A DNA stretch of 64,000 bases from Leucobacter weissii (GCF_017565745.1 NZ_JAGDYM010000007.1:212370-276369); one strand, 5' to 3'. Counted from the first letter of the stretch, positions 42,584-51,644 are shown. Notes: generated by a model from the letters alone, not told the origin. Program-made: numbers and translations.

Positions 42584-42730
42584 TCGAGCGCGGTGGTCTC
42601 TGGAAGATCGCCGGCGGATTCCCGGACCCTCCGAGTGTGTGCCCGTGTGACGCGCGCGGATGCGGCCGCCCGGCCAGGCGGTTAGGCTCGCTCGGACCCC
42701 TATCCGCCGATTCGCAGGGGAGCCCCGTCC

Positions 42731-43831
42731 ATGGCCCCGAGCAGAGTTCCCGCCGACCTCTCGGCGGGCCTCGCGGATCCTGCCTCGCGAAGCGCCTCTC
42801 CCGGCTTCGCGGCCAGCCTGCTGATCGTGCGCGACGGCGAGCCGCTGAGAGAGGAGCGCGTGAACGCGTCGGAGCGCTCCCTCTTCTGCGCCTTCTCGGC
42901 AGGCAAGCCGATCACGGCCGTCGCCGTGCACCTGCTCGCCGAGCGGGGCGCGCTCTCGCTCGACGATCCGATCAGCCGGCACTGGCCCGGCTACGCGGTC
43001 CACGGGAAGCAGACGGTGACCATCCGGGACGTGCTGACCCACCGGTCGCCGGCGCCCAACTCCACCGGCTCGGTGCTGGGCGACCTGCGCATCGTCGCCG
43101 ACTGGGGCGCCTCCGTAGGGGCCGCGGAGCGCGCACGACCCCTCGCTCGGAGGTGGACCGCCGAGCGCCCCTGGTATCACGCGCTGAGCTTCGGCTTCCT
43201 CCTGGGCGAGGTGGTGGAGCGGGTCGCCGGGGAGCCGCTCACCTCGTTCGTCTCGCGGGAGCTGTTCGCCCCGCTCGGCATGCGCGATTCGTTCCTCCGC
43301 CTGCCGCGGGAGCGCGCGGATGACGCCGTCGAGCTGATCTCGCGAGGCCCCCTCGAACGGATCCGCCGAAACGTGTTCAACCGGACGGAGGTCCGCGCGG
43401 CACTGGCTCCCGCCGCCTCGCTGCACACGACCGCCCGCGACCTCGCCCGCTTCTACGCCATGCTGCTCCGCGGAGGCCGCAACGCCGAGGGCGAGCGGGT
43501 GCTCCGTCCCGAGACCGTGCTCGCGACGAGGGCGCTCGCCCACGACCGCCGCTTCGACCGCGGGATGCTCTACCGGGCGCGCTGGGGCACGGGGTTCGAA
43601 CTCGGCTTCCCCGGGCGGGGCCTCGCCTTCGGCGACCGCACCAGCACCGCGGCGTTCGGGCACAACGGGTCGAACATCTGCCTGGCCTGGGCCGACCCCG
43701 GGGAGGATCTCGTGTTCGTCTACCTCTCGAATCTCGCCGAGAAGCGCCTCCGCGCGCGGAGGTACCTGAGCGGCCTCAGCGACGCGGCGCGGGATCTCAC
43801 CTCGGGCGCCGCTCGGACCGCCCCCGGCTGA
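42731..43831 (+). CDS. Serine beta-lactamase family hydrolase (class C / esterase VIII type)
   Basis: 366 residues. SxxK motif in FSAGKPITAVAVHLLAERG, the LDDPISRHWPGYA segment typical of the family, HYGK-like GKQTVTIRDVLTHRS, second motif region WYHALSFGFLLGEVVERVAG and a C-terminal FGHNGSNICLAWADP (KTG-like HNG). No signal peptide is seen, so it is probably a cytosolic esterase or peptidase rather than a secreted lactamase. AGGGGAG lies before the ATG and TTAGGCT further upstream. Confidence 0.87.
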   Translation: MAPSRVPADLSAGLADPASRSASPGFAASLLIVRDGEPLREERVNASERSLFCAFSAGKPITAVAVHLLAERGALSLDDPISRHWPGYAVHGKQTVTIRDVLTHRSPAPNSTGSVLGDLRIVADWGASVGAAERARPLARRWTAERPWYHALSFGFLLGEVVERVAGEPLTSFVSRELFAPLGMRDSFLRLPRERADDAVELISRGPLERIRRNVFNRTEVRAALAPAASLHTTARDLARFYAMLLRGGRNAEGERVLRPETVLATRALAHDRRFDRGMLYRARWGTGFELGFPGRGLAFGDRTSTAAFGHNGSNICLAWADPGEDLVFVYLSNLAEKRLRARRYLSGLSDAARDLTSGAARTAPG

Positions 43832-43883
43832 ACTCCTGCGCGAGCGGGACTCCCAATGACGAGGGGGACCGCTTGTACCCGTC

Positions 43884-43919
43884 GAACGCGGTCCCGCTCG
43901 TAGAACGCGGTCCCGCTCG
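43884..43919. repeat. Direct repeat pair between convergent genes
   Basis: GAACGCGGTCCCGCTCG at 43884-43900 recurs exactly at 43903-43919, period 19. Reverse-complement copies of the core (GGGACCGC) flank it on both sides (near 43865 and 43932), so several alternative hairpins can form. The site lies between convergent genes and probably acts as a bidirectional terminator. Confidence 0.7.
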
Positions 43920-43954
43920 CGGCGCGGGCGCACGGGACCGCGCGGGAGAAGGGG

Positions 43955-44911
43955 TCAGGAGCGCAGCGCCGCGCGCTGCTCCTCGCTCAACGGGGCGGCC
44001 TCGAAGCGCAGCAGGACCTTGCCCGCGGGATGCTCCTCCTTGAGGAAGCGATAGGACTCGCGCACCTCGTCGACGGCGAACACCCGCTCGACCGGCGCGA
44101 TCACGTGCGCGTAGGCGATGGCCTGGGCGAGCCAGTCGAGATCCTCCTGACGGGCGTGCGCGGTGCCGTCGGCGTGCACGCCGAGCTCCGCCGCCCGCGG
44201 GCCCGCGCCGATCGCGTTGATGCGGTCCGCCGGCACGCCCAGTCCGAGCAGCAACTCGATCTCGCTCGCGTCCTGCGTCGAGTAGGCGGCCTGGATGCCG
44301 TCGGGAGCGAGCGAGCGCAGGCGATCCGCGAGTCCGTCGCCGTACGCGACCGGCTCGACGCCGAGGCTGCGCAGCAGGCCGTGGTTGGCCTCGCTGGCGC
44401 TGCCGATGACGCGCGCGCCGAGATTCACGGCGAGCTGCGCGGCGATGACGCCCACTCCGCCCGACGCCCCGGAGACGTAGACCGTCTCTCCCTCGGCCGG
44501 CGAGATGGCGCGGATCCCCGCGATCGCGGTGCGGCCGGTGATGAACAGGCCTCCCGCGGTGTCGAGGCCGAGTCCCTTCGGCACCCGGTGCAGCGACTGC
44601 GCGGGATCATCGAGGACGAGGTGCTCCGCCTGGGCGCCCGCCCCGTGGCCGCCGAAGACCAGCTCGCCGGGCTTCCAGCCCTCCACGCCCTCGCCGACCT
44701 GGTCGATCACCCCGGAGAAGTCGGTGCCGTTGCCAGCGGTGCCCTGGACCGGCCCGAAGGCGCCGCCGAGGATCTTCCAGTCGACGGGGTTCAGCCCCGC
44801 GTAGCGCACGTGCACGCGGACCTGGCCCGCAGCCGCGTCGGGAGCCTCCCGGTCCGCGACGCTCAGGCGATCGAGGTCGCCGTTCTCGGTGTACTGGACG
44901 ATCGTGCTCAT
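43955..44911 (-). CDS. Zinc-type/quinone oxidoreductase-like NADP-dependent dehydrogenase
   Basis: 318 residues of the MDR superfamily: GroES-like N-domain (VHVRYAGLNPVDWKILGG, GNGTDFSGVIDQVGEGV) and a Rossmann domain with VYVSGASGGVGVIAAQLAV. No catalytic-zinc Cys/His pattern, so it is a quinone/enone-reductase type enzyme. GAAGGAGC lies 4-9 nt before ATG 44911. The C-terminus (HPAGKVLLRFEAAPLSEEQRAALRS) is slightly extended. Confidence 0.88.
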   Translation of the reverse strand: MSTIVQYTENGDLDRLSVADREAPDAAAGQVRVHVRYAGLNPVDWKILGGAFGPVQGTAGNGTDFSGVIDQVGEGVEGWKPGELVFGGHGAGAQAEHLVLDDPAQSLHRVPKGLGLDTAGGLFITGRTAIAGIRAISPAEGETVYVSGASGGVGVIAAQLAVNLGARVIGSASEANHGLLRSLGVEPVAYGDGLADRLRSLAPDGIQAAYSTQDASEIELLLGLGVPADRINAIGAGPRAAELGVHADGTAHARQEDLDWLAQAIAYAHVIAPVERVFAVDEVRESYRFLKEEHPAGKVLLRFEAAPLSEEQRAALRS

Positions 44912-45169
44912 GGGGTGCTCCTTCTCGATGCCGGCCGCTCCGATGATCCGCGCGGATCCGGGCCGCTACCGGGGGCAACGCCGGGTGCCGGGCCGTTGTT
45001 CCGCCTCGGTGCGCGCATCGTCACAATTCGCAACGCGGTCTTCGGGGCTCGGGCTCGGCGTCCAGGAAGCTTCCAGTCGGGACATCGTCTTCGCATAGCA
45101 CGATCCTGGAGACTCGTCAGCGAAGGCAGGAGCGGCGAGTCCCTCCGCCGCGGAACGAAGGAGCAGAGC

Positions 45170-46147
45170 ATGGCAGAGCGGATCCCGGAACCCGACCAGA
45201 CCCCCGACGGCCCGGCCTACGAGGGACGGCTGCTCGACCGCCCCGAGGAAGAGGTCGTCGACCAGGGCGTCGGCTTCGACCTGCGCACCCTCATGAGCCG
45301 GCGCGTGCTGATCGGCGCCTTCGGCATCGGCGTCGGCGCGCTGAGCCTCGCGGCGTGCACGTCGACCGCGGGCGGGGGCGGCACGGCGTCGACCACGACC
45401 ACGACCCCTTCCACGGGAGACCTGCCCGCGGGCGAGATCCCCGACGAGACGGCCGGGCCCTATCCCGGCGACGGCTCGAACGGGCCGGACGTGCTCGAGC
45501 AGTCGGGCATCGTCCGCAGCGACATCCGCTCGAGCATCGGCTCCGACGATCCCGTCGACGGGGTGCCGCTCGAGTTCACGCTCCGGATCACCGACATGGC
45601 GAACGGCGACGCCCCCTTCGAAGGAGTCGCGGTGTACGCCTGGCACTGCGACGCACAGGGCCGGTACTCCATGTACTCGGAGGGCGTCGAGAACGAGACC
45701 TGGCTCCGCGGCGTGCAGGTGGCCGATGCGGACGGGCAGGTGACCTTCACCTCGGTGATGCCGGGCTGCTACACCGGGCGCTGGACGCACATCCACTTCG
45801 AGGTCTATCCCGATGTCGACGCGATCACCGACAGCGCCAATGCGATCGCGACGTCGCAGCTCGCGTTCCCGGAGACGGTGCTGAACGACGTCTATCAGCT
45901 GCCCGCCTACGACGGCTCGGCGCAGAACCTGTCGCAGATCACGCTCGAGAGCGACAACGTCTTCGGCGAGGACGGCGGCGCCCTGCAGATGGCGACCGTC
46001 ACCGGGAGCGTCGACGCGGGGTACGCGGCCGCCCTGGTCGCGCGCGTCGACACCGGGACGCAGCCCACGGGCGGAAGCGCCCCGGGCGGCGGATCCGGCG
46101 GAGGCGGAGGGGCCCCGGGTGGGCCGGGCGAGGCGCCCGGCGGCTGA
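45170..46147 (+). CDS. Exported intradiol-dioxygenase-like protein
   Basis: 325 residues. About 40 polar residues precede RRVLIGAFGIGVGALSLAACTS, a Tat-like or lipoprotein signal, then a Thr-rich linker. The domain at about 90-290 is the intradiol dioxygenase barrel (ETAGPYPGDG, VYAWHCDAQGRYSMYS, VMPGCYTGRWTHIHFEVY). The WTHIHF His pair and a Tyr are kept, while the usual second Tyr is Cys-flanked, so iron binding is plausible. A Gly-rich tail (GGGSGGGGGAPGG) ends it. GAAGGAG is before the ATG. Extracytoplasmic proteins of this type are uncharacterised. Confidence 0.82.
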   Translation: MAERIPEPDQTPDGPAYEGRLLDRPEEEVVDQGVGFDLRTLMSRRVLIGAFGIGVGALSLAACTSTAGGGGTASTTTTTPSTGDLPAGEIPDETAGPYPGDGSNGPDVLEQSGIVRSDIRSSIGSDDPVDGVPLEFTLRITDMANGDAPFEGVAVYAWHCDAQGRYSMYSEGVENETWLRGVQVADADGQVTFTSVMPGCYTGRWTHIHFEVYPDVDAITDSANAIATSQLAFPETVLNDVYQLPAYDGSAQNLSQITLESDNVFGEDGGALQMATVTGSVDAGYAAALVARVDTGTQPTGGSAPGGGSGGGGGAPGGPGEAPGG

Positions 46148-46220
46148 CCCGGGCCGAGGCGCCCGGGCCGAGAAACGGGCGAACACGGAACATCGAACAG
46201 GAACGAAGGAGCAGCAGATC

Positions 46221-47495
46221 ATGATGGGACGAAGCAGTGCGCGGGGGAATGATTCCGCGGAGCGCGACGGGCGAGGCCGCACGGCACCCCGATGGATCGC
46301 GGCGGCGGTGCTCGCAGCCGGCCTCGCGGTGACGGGCTGCAGCGCGGTCGCGGGCGCGGAGACGGGGTCGGGCGAGACCTCGTCGACGAGTGCGGTCGTC
46401 GCGGCGGACAGCCTCTCCGGATCCTCGACGAGCGAGACCATCGCCGCCGCGGCCGAGGCGGCGCAGGCCTTCCTGGCGACGCTCTCCGACGAGCAGCGGG
46501 AGGCGGTGCTGTACGACTACGACGACGAGACCAAGAGCACCTCGTGGTCGAACTTCCCGGTCACCTTCGTCGAGCGCGCGGGGATCAACCTCGCCGACCT
46601 GGACGACGAGCAGCGGGAGGCCGCGATGCGCGTGCTCGAGGCCCTGCTGAACGACGAGGCCTACGCGACGGTCACCGGCATCATGGGCGGCGACGAGTAC
46701 CTGCACGAGGAGAGCAGCAGCACCGAGGAATCGCTCGGCCAGTACTACCTCGCACTCTTCGGCGACCCCTCCGACGCCTCCTCCTGGGCGCTGCAGTTCG
46801 GCGGCCATCACCTGGGCCTCAACGCCGACCTGAACGGGGCCGACGACGAGATCACCTTCGCGCCCACCCACCTCGGCATCCAGCCCGCGGTCTACACCGA
46901 TGACGAGGGCGACGAGGTGCAGCCCTTCGGCACCATCTACGAGACGGCCTTCGCCTTCTTCGACAGTCTCTCCGAGGCGCAGCGGAGCGAGCTGTACCAG
47001 GGCGAGACGGTGGCGAGCATGGTCTGCGCCCCCGGCTCCACCTGCGACTACCCCACCGGCACCGGGCTCTCCGCGGCGGATCTCACCGACGAGCAGCGCG
47101 AGCTCCTGCTCGACGTGATCGCGAACTGGGTCGGCCTCGCCGACGAGGAGACCACGGAGGCCGCGCTCGCCGAGATCGAGGCGACCCTCGACGAGACCAC
47201 CGTCAACTGGTCCGGAGCGACCGAGTACGACATGTCGCAGGGCGACGGCATCTACTTCCAGATCTCGGGTCCGGACGTGTACATCGAGTTCGCGGCCCAG
47301 CAGGGATCGGCGGGCGCGGACGTCGACGGGGTGAACACCTCCGGGTGGGGTCACGTGCACACGATCTACCGGGATCCGGGCAACGACTACGCGGGCAGCG
47401 TCGAGCAGCAGGCGGGATCCGGCATGGGCGGCGGGCCCGGCGGCGCCGGGGACGGCAGCGCACCGCCCTCGGGCGGGCCCGGCGACGATTCCTGA
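46221..47495 (+). CDS. DUF3500 domain lipoprotein
   Basis: 424 residues. Basic N-terminus, hydrophobic WIAAAVLAAGLAVTGC with a lipobox Cys, a Ser/Thr-rich linker, then a DUF3500 domain (AFLATLSDEQREAVLYDYDD, WSNFPV, FGGHHLGLNADL, and near the end GWGHVHTIYRDPGNDY). Highly acidic throughout. The tail is Gly-rich (GMGGGPGGAGDG), like that of the preceding gene. DUF3500 proteins have no known function but keep several His. ATG 46221 or 46224 follows GAAGGAG. It forms a pair with the exported dioxygenase-like protein. Confidence 0.83.
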   Translation: MMGRSSARGNDSAERDGRGRTAPRWIAAAVLAAGLAVTGCSAVAGAETGSGETSSTSAVVAADSLSGSSTSETIAAAAEAAQAFLATLSDEQREAVLYDYDDETKSTSWSNFPVTFVERAGINLADLDDEQREAAMRVLEALLNDEAYATVTGIMGGDEYLHEESSSTEESLGQYYLALFGDPSDASSWALQFGGHHLGLNADLNGADDEITFAPTHLGIQPAVYTDDEGDEVQPFGTIYETAFAFFDSLSEAQRSELYQGETVASMVCAPGSTCDYPTGTGLSAADLTDEQRELLLDVIANWVGLADEETTEAALAEIEATLDETTVNWSGATEYDMSQGDGIYFQISGPDVYIEFAAQQGSAGADVDGVNTSGWGHVHTIYRDPGNDYAGSVEQQAGSGMGGGPGGAGDGSAPPSGGPGDDS

Positions 47496-47504
47496 TCGCC
47501 GGCG

Positions 47505-49064
47505 TCAGCGGCGCCGGAGCAGCACCACGACGTCGTCGAGCTCGCCCCGCTGCCCGTCGGGCCCGGTCGCCTCGCGCGAGCGGGTCTCGGCGGTGACGAG
47601 TTCCCAGCCGGCCGGGTCCAGAGCGAGGTCGGCGAGCTCTTCCTCCGGGGTCGGGAAGCGGTGCTCGTGGCCGTGCGGCGCATCCGCCCACGGCGGGGCT
47701 CCCGCGTGCGAGGTGATCAGCAGATGGCCGCCGGGGGCGACGCGCTCGGCGGCCCGGCGAAGGATCTCGGCCCGGGAGAGCTCGACGGGGGAGTGCAGGA
47801 AGCTCGCGGTGACCAGATCGACCTCGCCCTCGGGGAGCCGGGCGAGATCCGACTCGACGAACCGTGCCCGGTCCGCGACGCCGGCCTCGCGCGCGGCCTC
47901 CCGCGCGCGGCGGATCGCGGTCGGAGAGATGTCCGCTCCGGTGGCCGCCCACCCGTGCTGCGCCAGCCAGATGACGTCGCCGCCCTCCCCGCAGCCCAGG
48001 TCGAGGGCGCGCCCAGGCGGCAGCGTCTCGGCGATGTCGCTCAGCACACGATTGGCCCTTCCCGACCAGACCTGCTCGGAGCCCGCGTAGCGCTCCTCCC
48101 AGTATTCGGCGGCCGCGATCTCGGGCCAGGCCCGCGGATCGTGCGTCGCCGTCTCGAAGTCCCAACCGACGAGAGCCGCGTTCACCGCGGCGCCGGTGAG
48201 CGATCCCGCTCCCATCGACATGGGCACGTTGGCATAGGGCGCGACGACGTTGCCGACGGCCCAGACGCGCTCGTGGGCGGTGCGGCCCATCTCGTCGACC
48301 GCGAGGAAGCTCCCGAACGGCTTGTCGTCGCGGTCGAGCCCCAGGGGGCCGAGGAACGCGTCGCCCGGGTGCGCGGCGGGCGCGAGGAACAGTGCGTCGA
48401 GCGGTACCTCGCGCCCGTCCGCGAGGCGGACCGACGCCGGCGCCTGCTCGTCGCCGAACACCTCGCGGATCGGCTCCGCCACGATCTCCACGCCGCGGGC
48501 GCGCAGGCGCCGCTCGGTCTCGGCCGGGAGGCCGTCGAGGGCTGCCGGGAAGACCGTCACGCGGTCGCTCCACTGGCGCACCAGCTCGGCCTGGTGCAGG
48601 CCGAGCGGCGAGGCGAGGAGCACGCCGAGGCGAAGGTCCCGCACCTCCCAGCCGTGGCAGTAGGGGCAGTGCAGCGCCGTCCGGCCCCAGCGCTCGGCGA
48701 GGCCGGGGAGATCTGGGAGATCGTCGACGATCCCGGACGCGACGATGAGGGAGCGCGTCGCGTGGATGGCGCCGTCGCCGGTGGTCAGTTCGAGGCCGTC
48801 CCCGCGGTCGTCGACCCGGGTCGCCTTTCCCGCGACGAACTCGACCCCGTATCGCGACGCCTCGTCCCTGCCCCGGGCGAGCAGCTCACCGGGCGGGAGC
48901 CCCTCCGATCCGAGCACGCCGTGCATGTGCTCGGCGAAGCGGTTGCGCGGGTTTCCCGCGTCGATGACGAGTGCGCGCCGCCGGGCGCGGCCGAGCATGA
49001 GCGCGGCGGAGAGTCCGGCGGAGCCGCCGCCGACGATGATGGTGTCCCAGATGTTCCGATGCAT
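47505..49064 (-). CDS. Fusion: thioredoxin-reductase-like flavoprotein and SAM methyltransferase
   Basis: 519 residues. Residues about 1-320 are a thioredoxin-reductase-like NAD(P)/FAD oxidoreductase: FAD motif IIVGGGSAGLSAAL and a CPYCHGWEV motif in place of the redox-active CxxC. The terminal FAD motif is VWAVGNVVAPYANVPMSMGAG. Residues about 325-519 are a class I methyltransferase with motif I ALDLGCGEGGDVIWL and GADISPTAIRRARE. Such fusions resemble TehB/thiopurine-type detoxification domains joined to a reductase. ATG 49064 is chosen. Divergent from an XRE-cupin regulator. Confidence 0.88.
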   Translation of the reverse strand: MHRNIWDTIIVGGGSAGLSAALMLGRARRRALVIDAGNPRNRFAEHMHGVLGSEGLPPGELLARGRDEASRYGVEFVAGKATRVDDRGDGLELTTGDGAIHATRSLIVASGIVDDLPDLPGLAERWGRTALHCPYCHGWEVRDLRLGVLLASPLGLHQAELVRQWSDRVTVFPAALDGLPAETERRLRARGVEIVAEPIREVFGDEQAPASVRLADGREVPLDALFLAPAAHPGDAFLGPLGLDRDDKPFGSFLAVDEMGRTAHERVWAVGNVVAPYANVPMSMGAGSLTGAAVNAALVGWDFETATHDPRAWPEIAAAEYWEERYAGSEQVWSGRANRVLSDIAETLPPGRALDLGCGEGGDVIWLAQHGWAATGADISPTAIRRAREAAREAGVADRARFVESDLARLPEGEVDLVTASFLHSPVELSRAEILRRAAERVAPGGHLLITSHAGAPPWADAPHGHEHRFPTPEEELADLALDPAGWELVTAETRSREATGPDGQRGELDDVVVLLRRR

Positions 49065-49096
49065 GCCACCAGAATGCGGGGCATACTGGACATAGC

Positions 49097-49110
49097 GCAA
49101 ACTGTTTTGC
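49097..49110. promoter_or_regulatory. Palindromic operator candidate between fusion enzyme and XRE-cupin genes
   Basis: GCAAACTGTTTTGC: 5-base arms GCAAA/TTTGC around CTGT. It sits in the 64-base gap between the two divergent starts, 18 bases before the XRE-cupin ATG, where binding would block one or both promoters. Confidence 0.5.
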
Positions 49111-49128
49111 AGAAATGGCAAGGAGACG

Positions 49129-49689
49129 ATGGTGGCTGGAGAACTCGATCAGGTCGGAGCGCGACTGCGCGCCGCACGCCGGTCGCGCGAATGGACGCTC
49201 GAAGATCTCGCCTCGCGGGCCGGCATGTCGGCGAGCACGCTCTCCCGGCTCGAATCCGGCAAACGGCAGGCGAGCCTCGAGCTCCTGCTCCCGCTCACCA
49301 GGAGCCTCGGCATCCGGATCGACGATCTCGTGCAGCAGGAGGTCCCGGATCCGCGCGTCCGCCGCGCGGTGATCCGGAAGGACGGCATGCTCATCGCCCC
49401 ACTGGCACCCGAGGGCTCGGCGATGCGCATCTACAAGATCACCTATCCGCCCGTCGAGACGCTCCCGCCGCTGAACGTCCACGACGGCTACGAGTGGCTC
49501 TACGTGATCGCGGGCCGGCTGCGGCTGCGGCTCGGCGAGCGGGATCTGGTCCTCGGTCGGGGCGAGGCGGCCGAGTTCGACACGCGGACCCCGCACGCCA
49601 TGTGGGCGGCCGGGAGCCGCGCCGCTCAGGTCGTCAGCATCTTCAACGAGGCCGGCGCGCGCATGCACACTCACACGGTGGAGGGCTGA
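49129..49689 (+). CDS. XRE family regulator with C-terminal cupin domain
   Basis: 186 residues. Helix-turn-helix at about 10-65 (WTLEDLASRAGMSASTLSRLESGKRQASLELLLPL) and a cupin sensor at about 100-180 (YEWLYVIAGRLRLRLGERDLVL, FDTRTPHAMWAAG). This is the common HTH-cupin architecture that senses small metabolites. AGGAGACG precedes ATG 49129. It is divergent from the flavoprotein-methyltransferase fusion and probably controls it. Its last 19 bases overlap the end of the convergent glycosyltransferase gene. Confidence 0.9.
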   Translation: MVAGELDQVGARLRAARRSREWTLEDLASRAGMSASTLSRLESGKRQASLELLLPLTRSLGIRIDDLVQQEVPDPRVRRAVIRKDGMLIAPLAPEGSAMRIYKITYPPVETLPPLNVHDGYEWLYVIAGRLRLRLGERDLVLGRGEAAEFDTRTPHAMWAAGSRAAQVVSIFNEAGARMHTHTVEG

Positions 49690-51644
49690 TTCGGCCGCAG
49701 CTCGACGTAGTCGGTGTGCTTCGCGCTGAGCCCGTCGCCCGCCGTGCGGCCCCGCACGCGGCGCCACACCCAGGGGAGGGCGTGCGCGCGCAGCCAGGAG
49801 ACCCCGCTCGCCTCCTCGCTGCCGTCGGAGTCGTCGTGGAGCGCGTGCTCGAGTCCGCCGAGCTCGGCCGCGTTGGGCACGCCGAGCACGGCGGCCGCGC
49901 GGTAGGCGAGCAGCCGGTGCCCGGCCGAGGTGAGGTGCACGCGATCCTCGGCCCACATCTCCAGATCCCCCACCTCGGGGATGGTGTCGACGTCGAGCAG
50001 CAGGCACGCGTGCTCACGGGCGATGCGCCGGACATGGGTGTTGAACTCGGCGAAGCGCTTCGCGAGCACCAGCGCCGCGCGGCGCCGGGGAAGGAACGGC
50101 GTGCCGAGCAGCACCTCCGCACCGGAGGCGCGGAGCCGGGCGACCTGCGTCTCGAGGCGGTGCGCGAGATCGTCGATGTCGAGCCGCGAGAGGACGAGGT
50201 CGTTCGCGCCGACGAGGATCGACACCAGGTCGGGCCGCAGGGGCAGCGCCTGGTCGACCTGCTCCTCGATGTGCTTCACCCGCCGGCTGCGCACCGCGAG
50301 GTTCGCGAAGCGGATGCCGCGGTCGGGGCCGCTGTGGGCGAGGAGCATTGCCAGCCTCGCCGCCCAGCCCTGGAATTCGCCCCGGGGCATGCGCGAGGAG
50401 TCGCACAGTCCCTCGGTGATCGAATCGCCGAGGGCGATGTACCGCTTCCAGCGCCTCGGCGGAACGGTCGGGTCGGCCGCAGGGCGGGGCTCGCTCCGAG
50501 GCCGCACCCGCGGCCTCGCGAGCAGCGCGTCGTCGATCCGGCGCAGCTCGATCGCCTCGTCGTAGTGCGCGAGCAGCTGGTCGCCGAGCGAGGCCCAGCT
50601 CCGGCCCAGCACCGACCGCCGCGCCGCTGCGGAGAACGAGGCGCGCTTCGCCGGATCGCCGGCCAGGTCGGTGACGCGCGCGCGCATCTCCGCGAGATCG
50701 CCGGGACGGTAGAGCCATCCGTTCACGCTGTTCTGGACGAGGTCCACGGGCCCCCCGACGCCGGTGGCCACGACCGGCACACCGCTCGCGAGCGCCTCCT
50801 GCACGGTCTGGCAGAAGGTCTCGCTCTCGCCGGTGTGGACGAAGAGGTCGAAGCTCGCCACCGCCTCCGCGAGCTCGATCCCGCCCAGGAAGCCCGTGAA
50901 GTGCGCGTCGGGCATGAGCCGCTCGAGCGCCGGGCGGCTCGGGCCGTCGCCGACGATCACGAGACGCACGCCGGGCAGATCGTGCAGCGCCGCCAGGTCC
51001 TCGACCTGCTTCTCGGGCGAGAGGCGTCCCACGTAGCCGACCACGACCTTCCCCCGGCCGATGCTCCTGCGCCACGCCTCGCTGCGGCGCTCCGGCGCGA
51101 ATCGATCGGCGTCGACGCCGCGCCCCCAGCGCCGCAGCCGGTCCACGTCGAGGCCGGTCAGGAAGTCGATGGCGGAACTGGACGGGGCGAGGGTGAGGGT
51201 GGACTTCCGGTGCAGGCGCGCGATCCGCGCCTCCGCGAGCGGGGTGACGCCGGGCATCCGGTACTTCTCGGTGTAGGCGGCGATGTCGGTCTGGTAGACC
51301 GCCACCGAGGGGATGCGCAGCGCGTCGGCGGCCCGCACCCCCGCCCAGCCGAGCACGAGCGGTGACGCCAGGTGCACGGCATCGGGCTCGTACGACCGGA
51401 GCAGGCGCGCGACCCTGCCCGCGCTGACGGGCGTGACGCGCACCTGCGGGTACGAGGGGAAGGGGAAGGAGGGCAGGAGCGTCGTCTCCGCGCCGTGGAG
51501 ATCCCCGTGGATCGGCCCCGCGTTCGGCGCGACGATCATCAGTTCGTGACCGCGGTTCGCGAGATGCTTGGCGGTCTGGAGCACGGAACCCGTGACTCCG
51601 TTCATGTGCGGCAGGAACGACTCGGCGAGGATCGCGATCTTCAC
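49671..51644 (-). CDS. Fusion: GT4 glycosyltransferase and SGNH/GDSL hydrolase
   Basis: 657 residues. Residues about 1-375 form a GT-B glycosyltransferase of the GT4/PimB-MgtA type (AILAESFLPHMNGVTGSVL, YQTDIAAYTEKYRMPG, VVGYVGRLSPEKQVEDL, GESETFCQTVQEALASGVPVVATGVGGP). After an Arg/Pro linker (about 375-400), residues about 405-600 are an SGNH hydrolase: block I YIALGDSITEGL, block III VGANDLVLS and block V DRVHLTSAGH. GTG 51644 starts the family-like sequence. The enzyme may add and deacylate sugars on a lipid or wall glycan. Confidence 0.88.
   Translation of the reverse strand: MKIAILAESFLPHMNGVTGSVLQTAKHLANRGHELMIVAPNAGPIHGDLHGAETTLLPSFPFPSYPQVRVTPVSAGRVARLLRSYEPDAVHLASPLVLGWAGVRAADALRIPSVAVYQTDIAAYTEKYRMPGVTPLAEARIARLHRKSTLTLAPSSSAIDFLTGLDVDRLRRWGRGVDADRFAPERRSEAWRRSIGRGKVVVGYVGRLSPEKQVEDLAALHDLPGVRLVIVGDGPSRPALERLMPDAHFTGFLGGIELAEAVASFDLFVHTGESETFCQTVQEALASGVPVVATGVGGPVDLVQNSVNGWLYRPGDLAEMRARVTDLAGDPAKRASFSAAARRSVLGRSWASLGDQLLAHYDEAIELRRIDDALLARPRVRPRSEPRPAADPTVPPRRWKRYIALGDSITEGLCDSSRMPRGEFQGWAARLAMLLAHSGPDRGIRFANLAVRSRRVKHIEEQVDQALPLRPDLVSILVGANDLVLSRLDIDDLAHRLETQVARLRASGAEVLLGTPFLPRRRAALVLAKRFAEFNTHVRRIAREHACLLLDVDTIPEVGDLEMWAEDRVHLTSAGHRLLAYRAAAVLGVPNAAELGGLEHALHDDSDGSEEASGVSWLRAHALPWVWRRVRGRTAGDGLSAKHTDYVELRPNQPSTV

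Noticed and set aside
47661..51365. 1234-codon plus-strand open frame
   Set aside because: Mirror of the codon bias of the fusion enzyme and glycosyltransferase genes. It cuts through several real genes and has no domain-like sequence.
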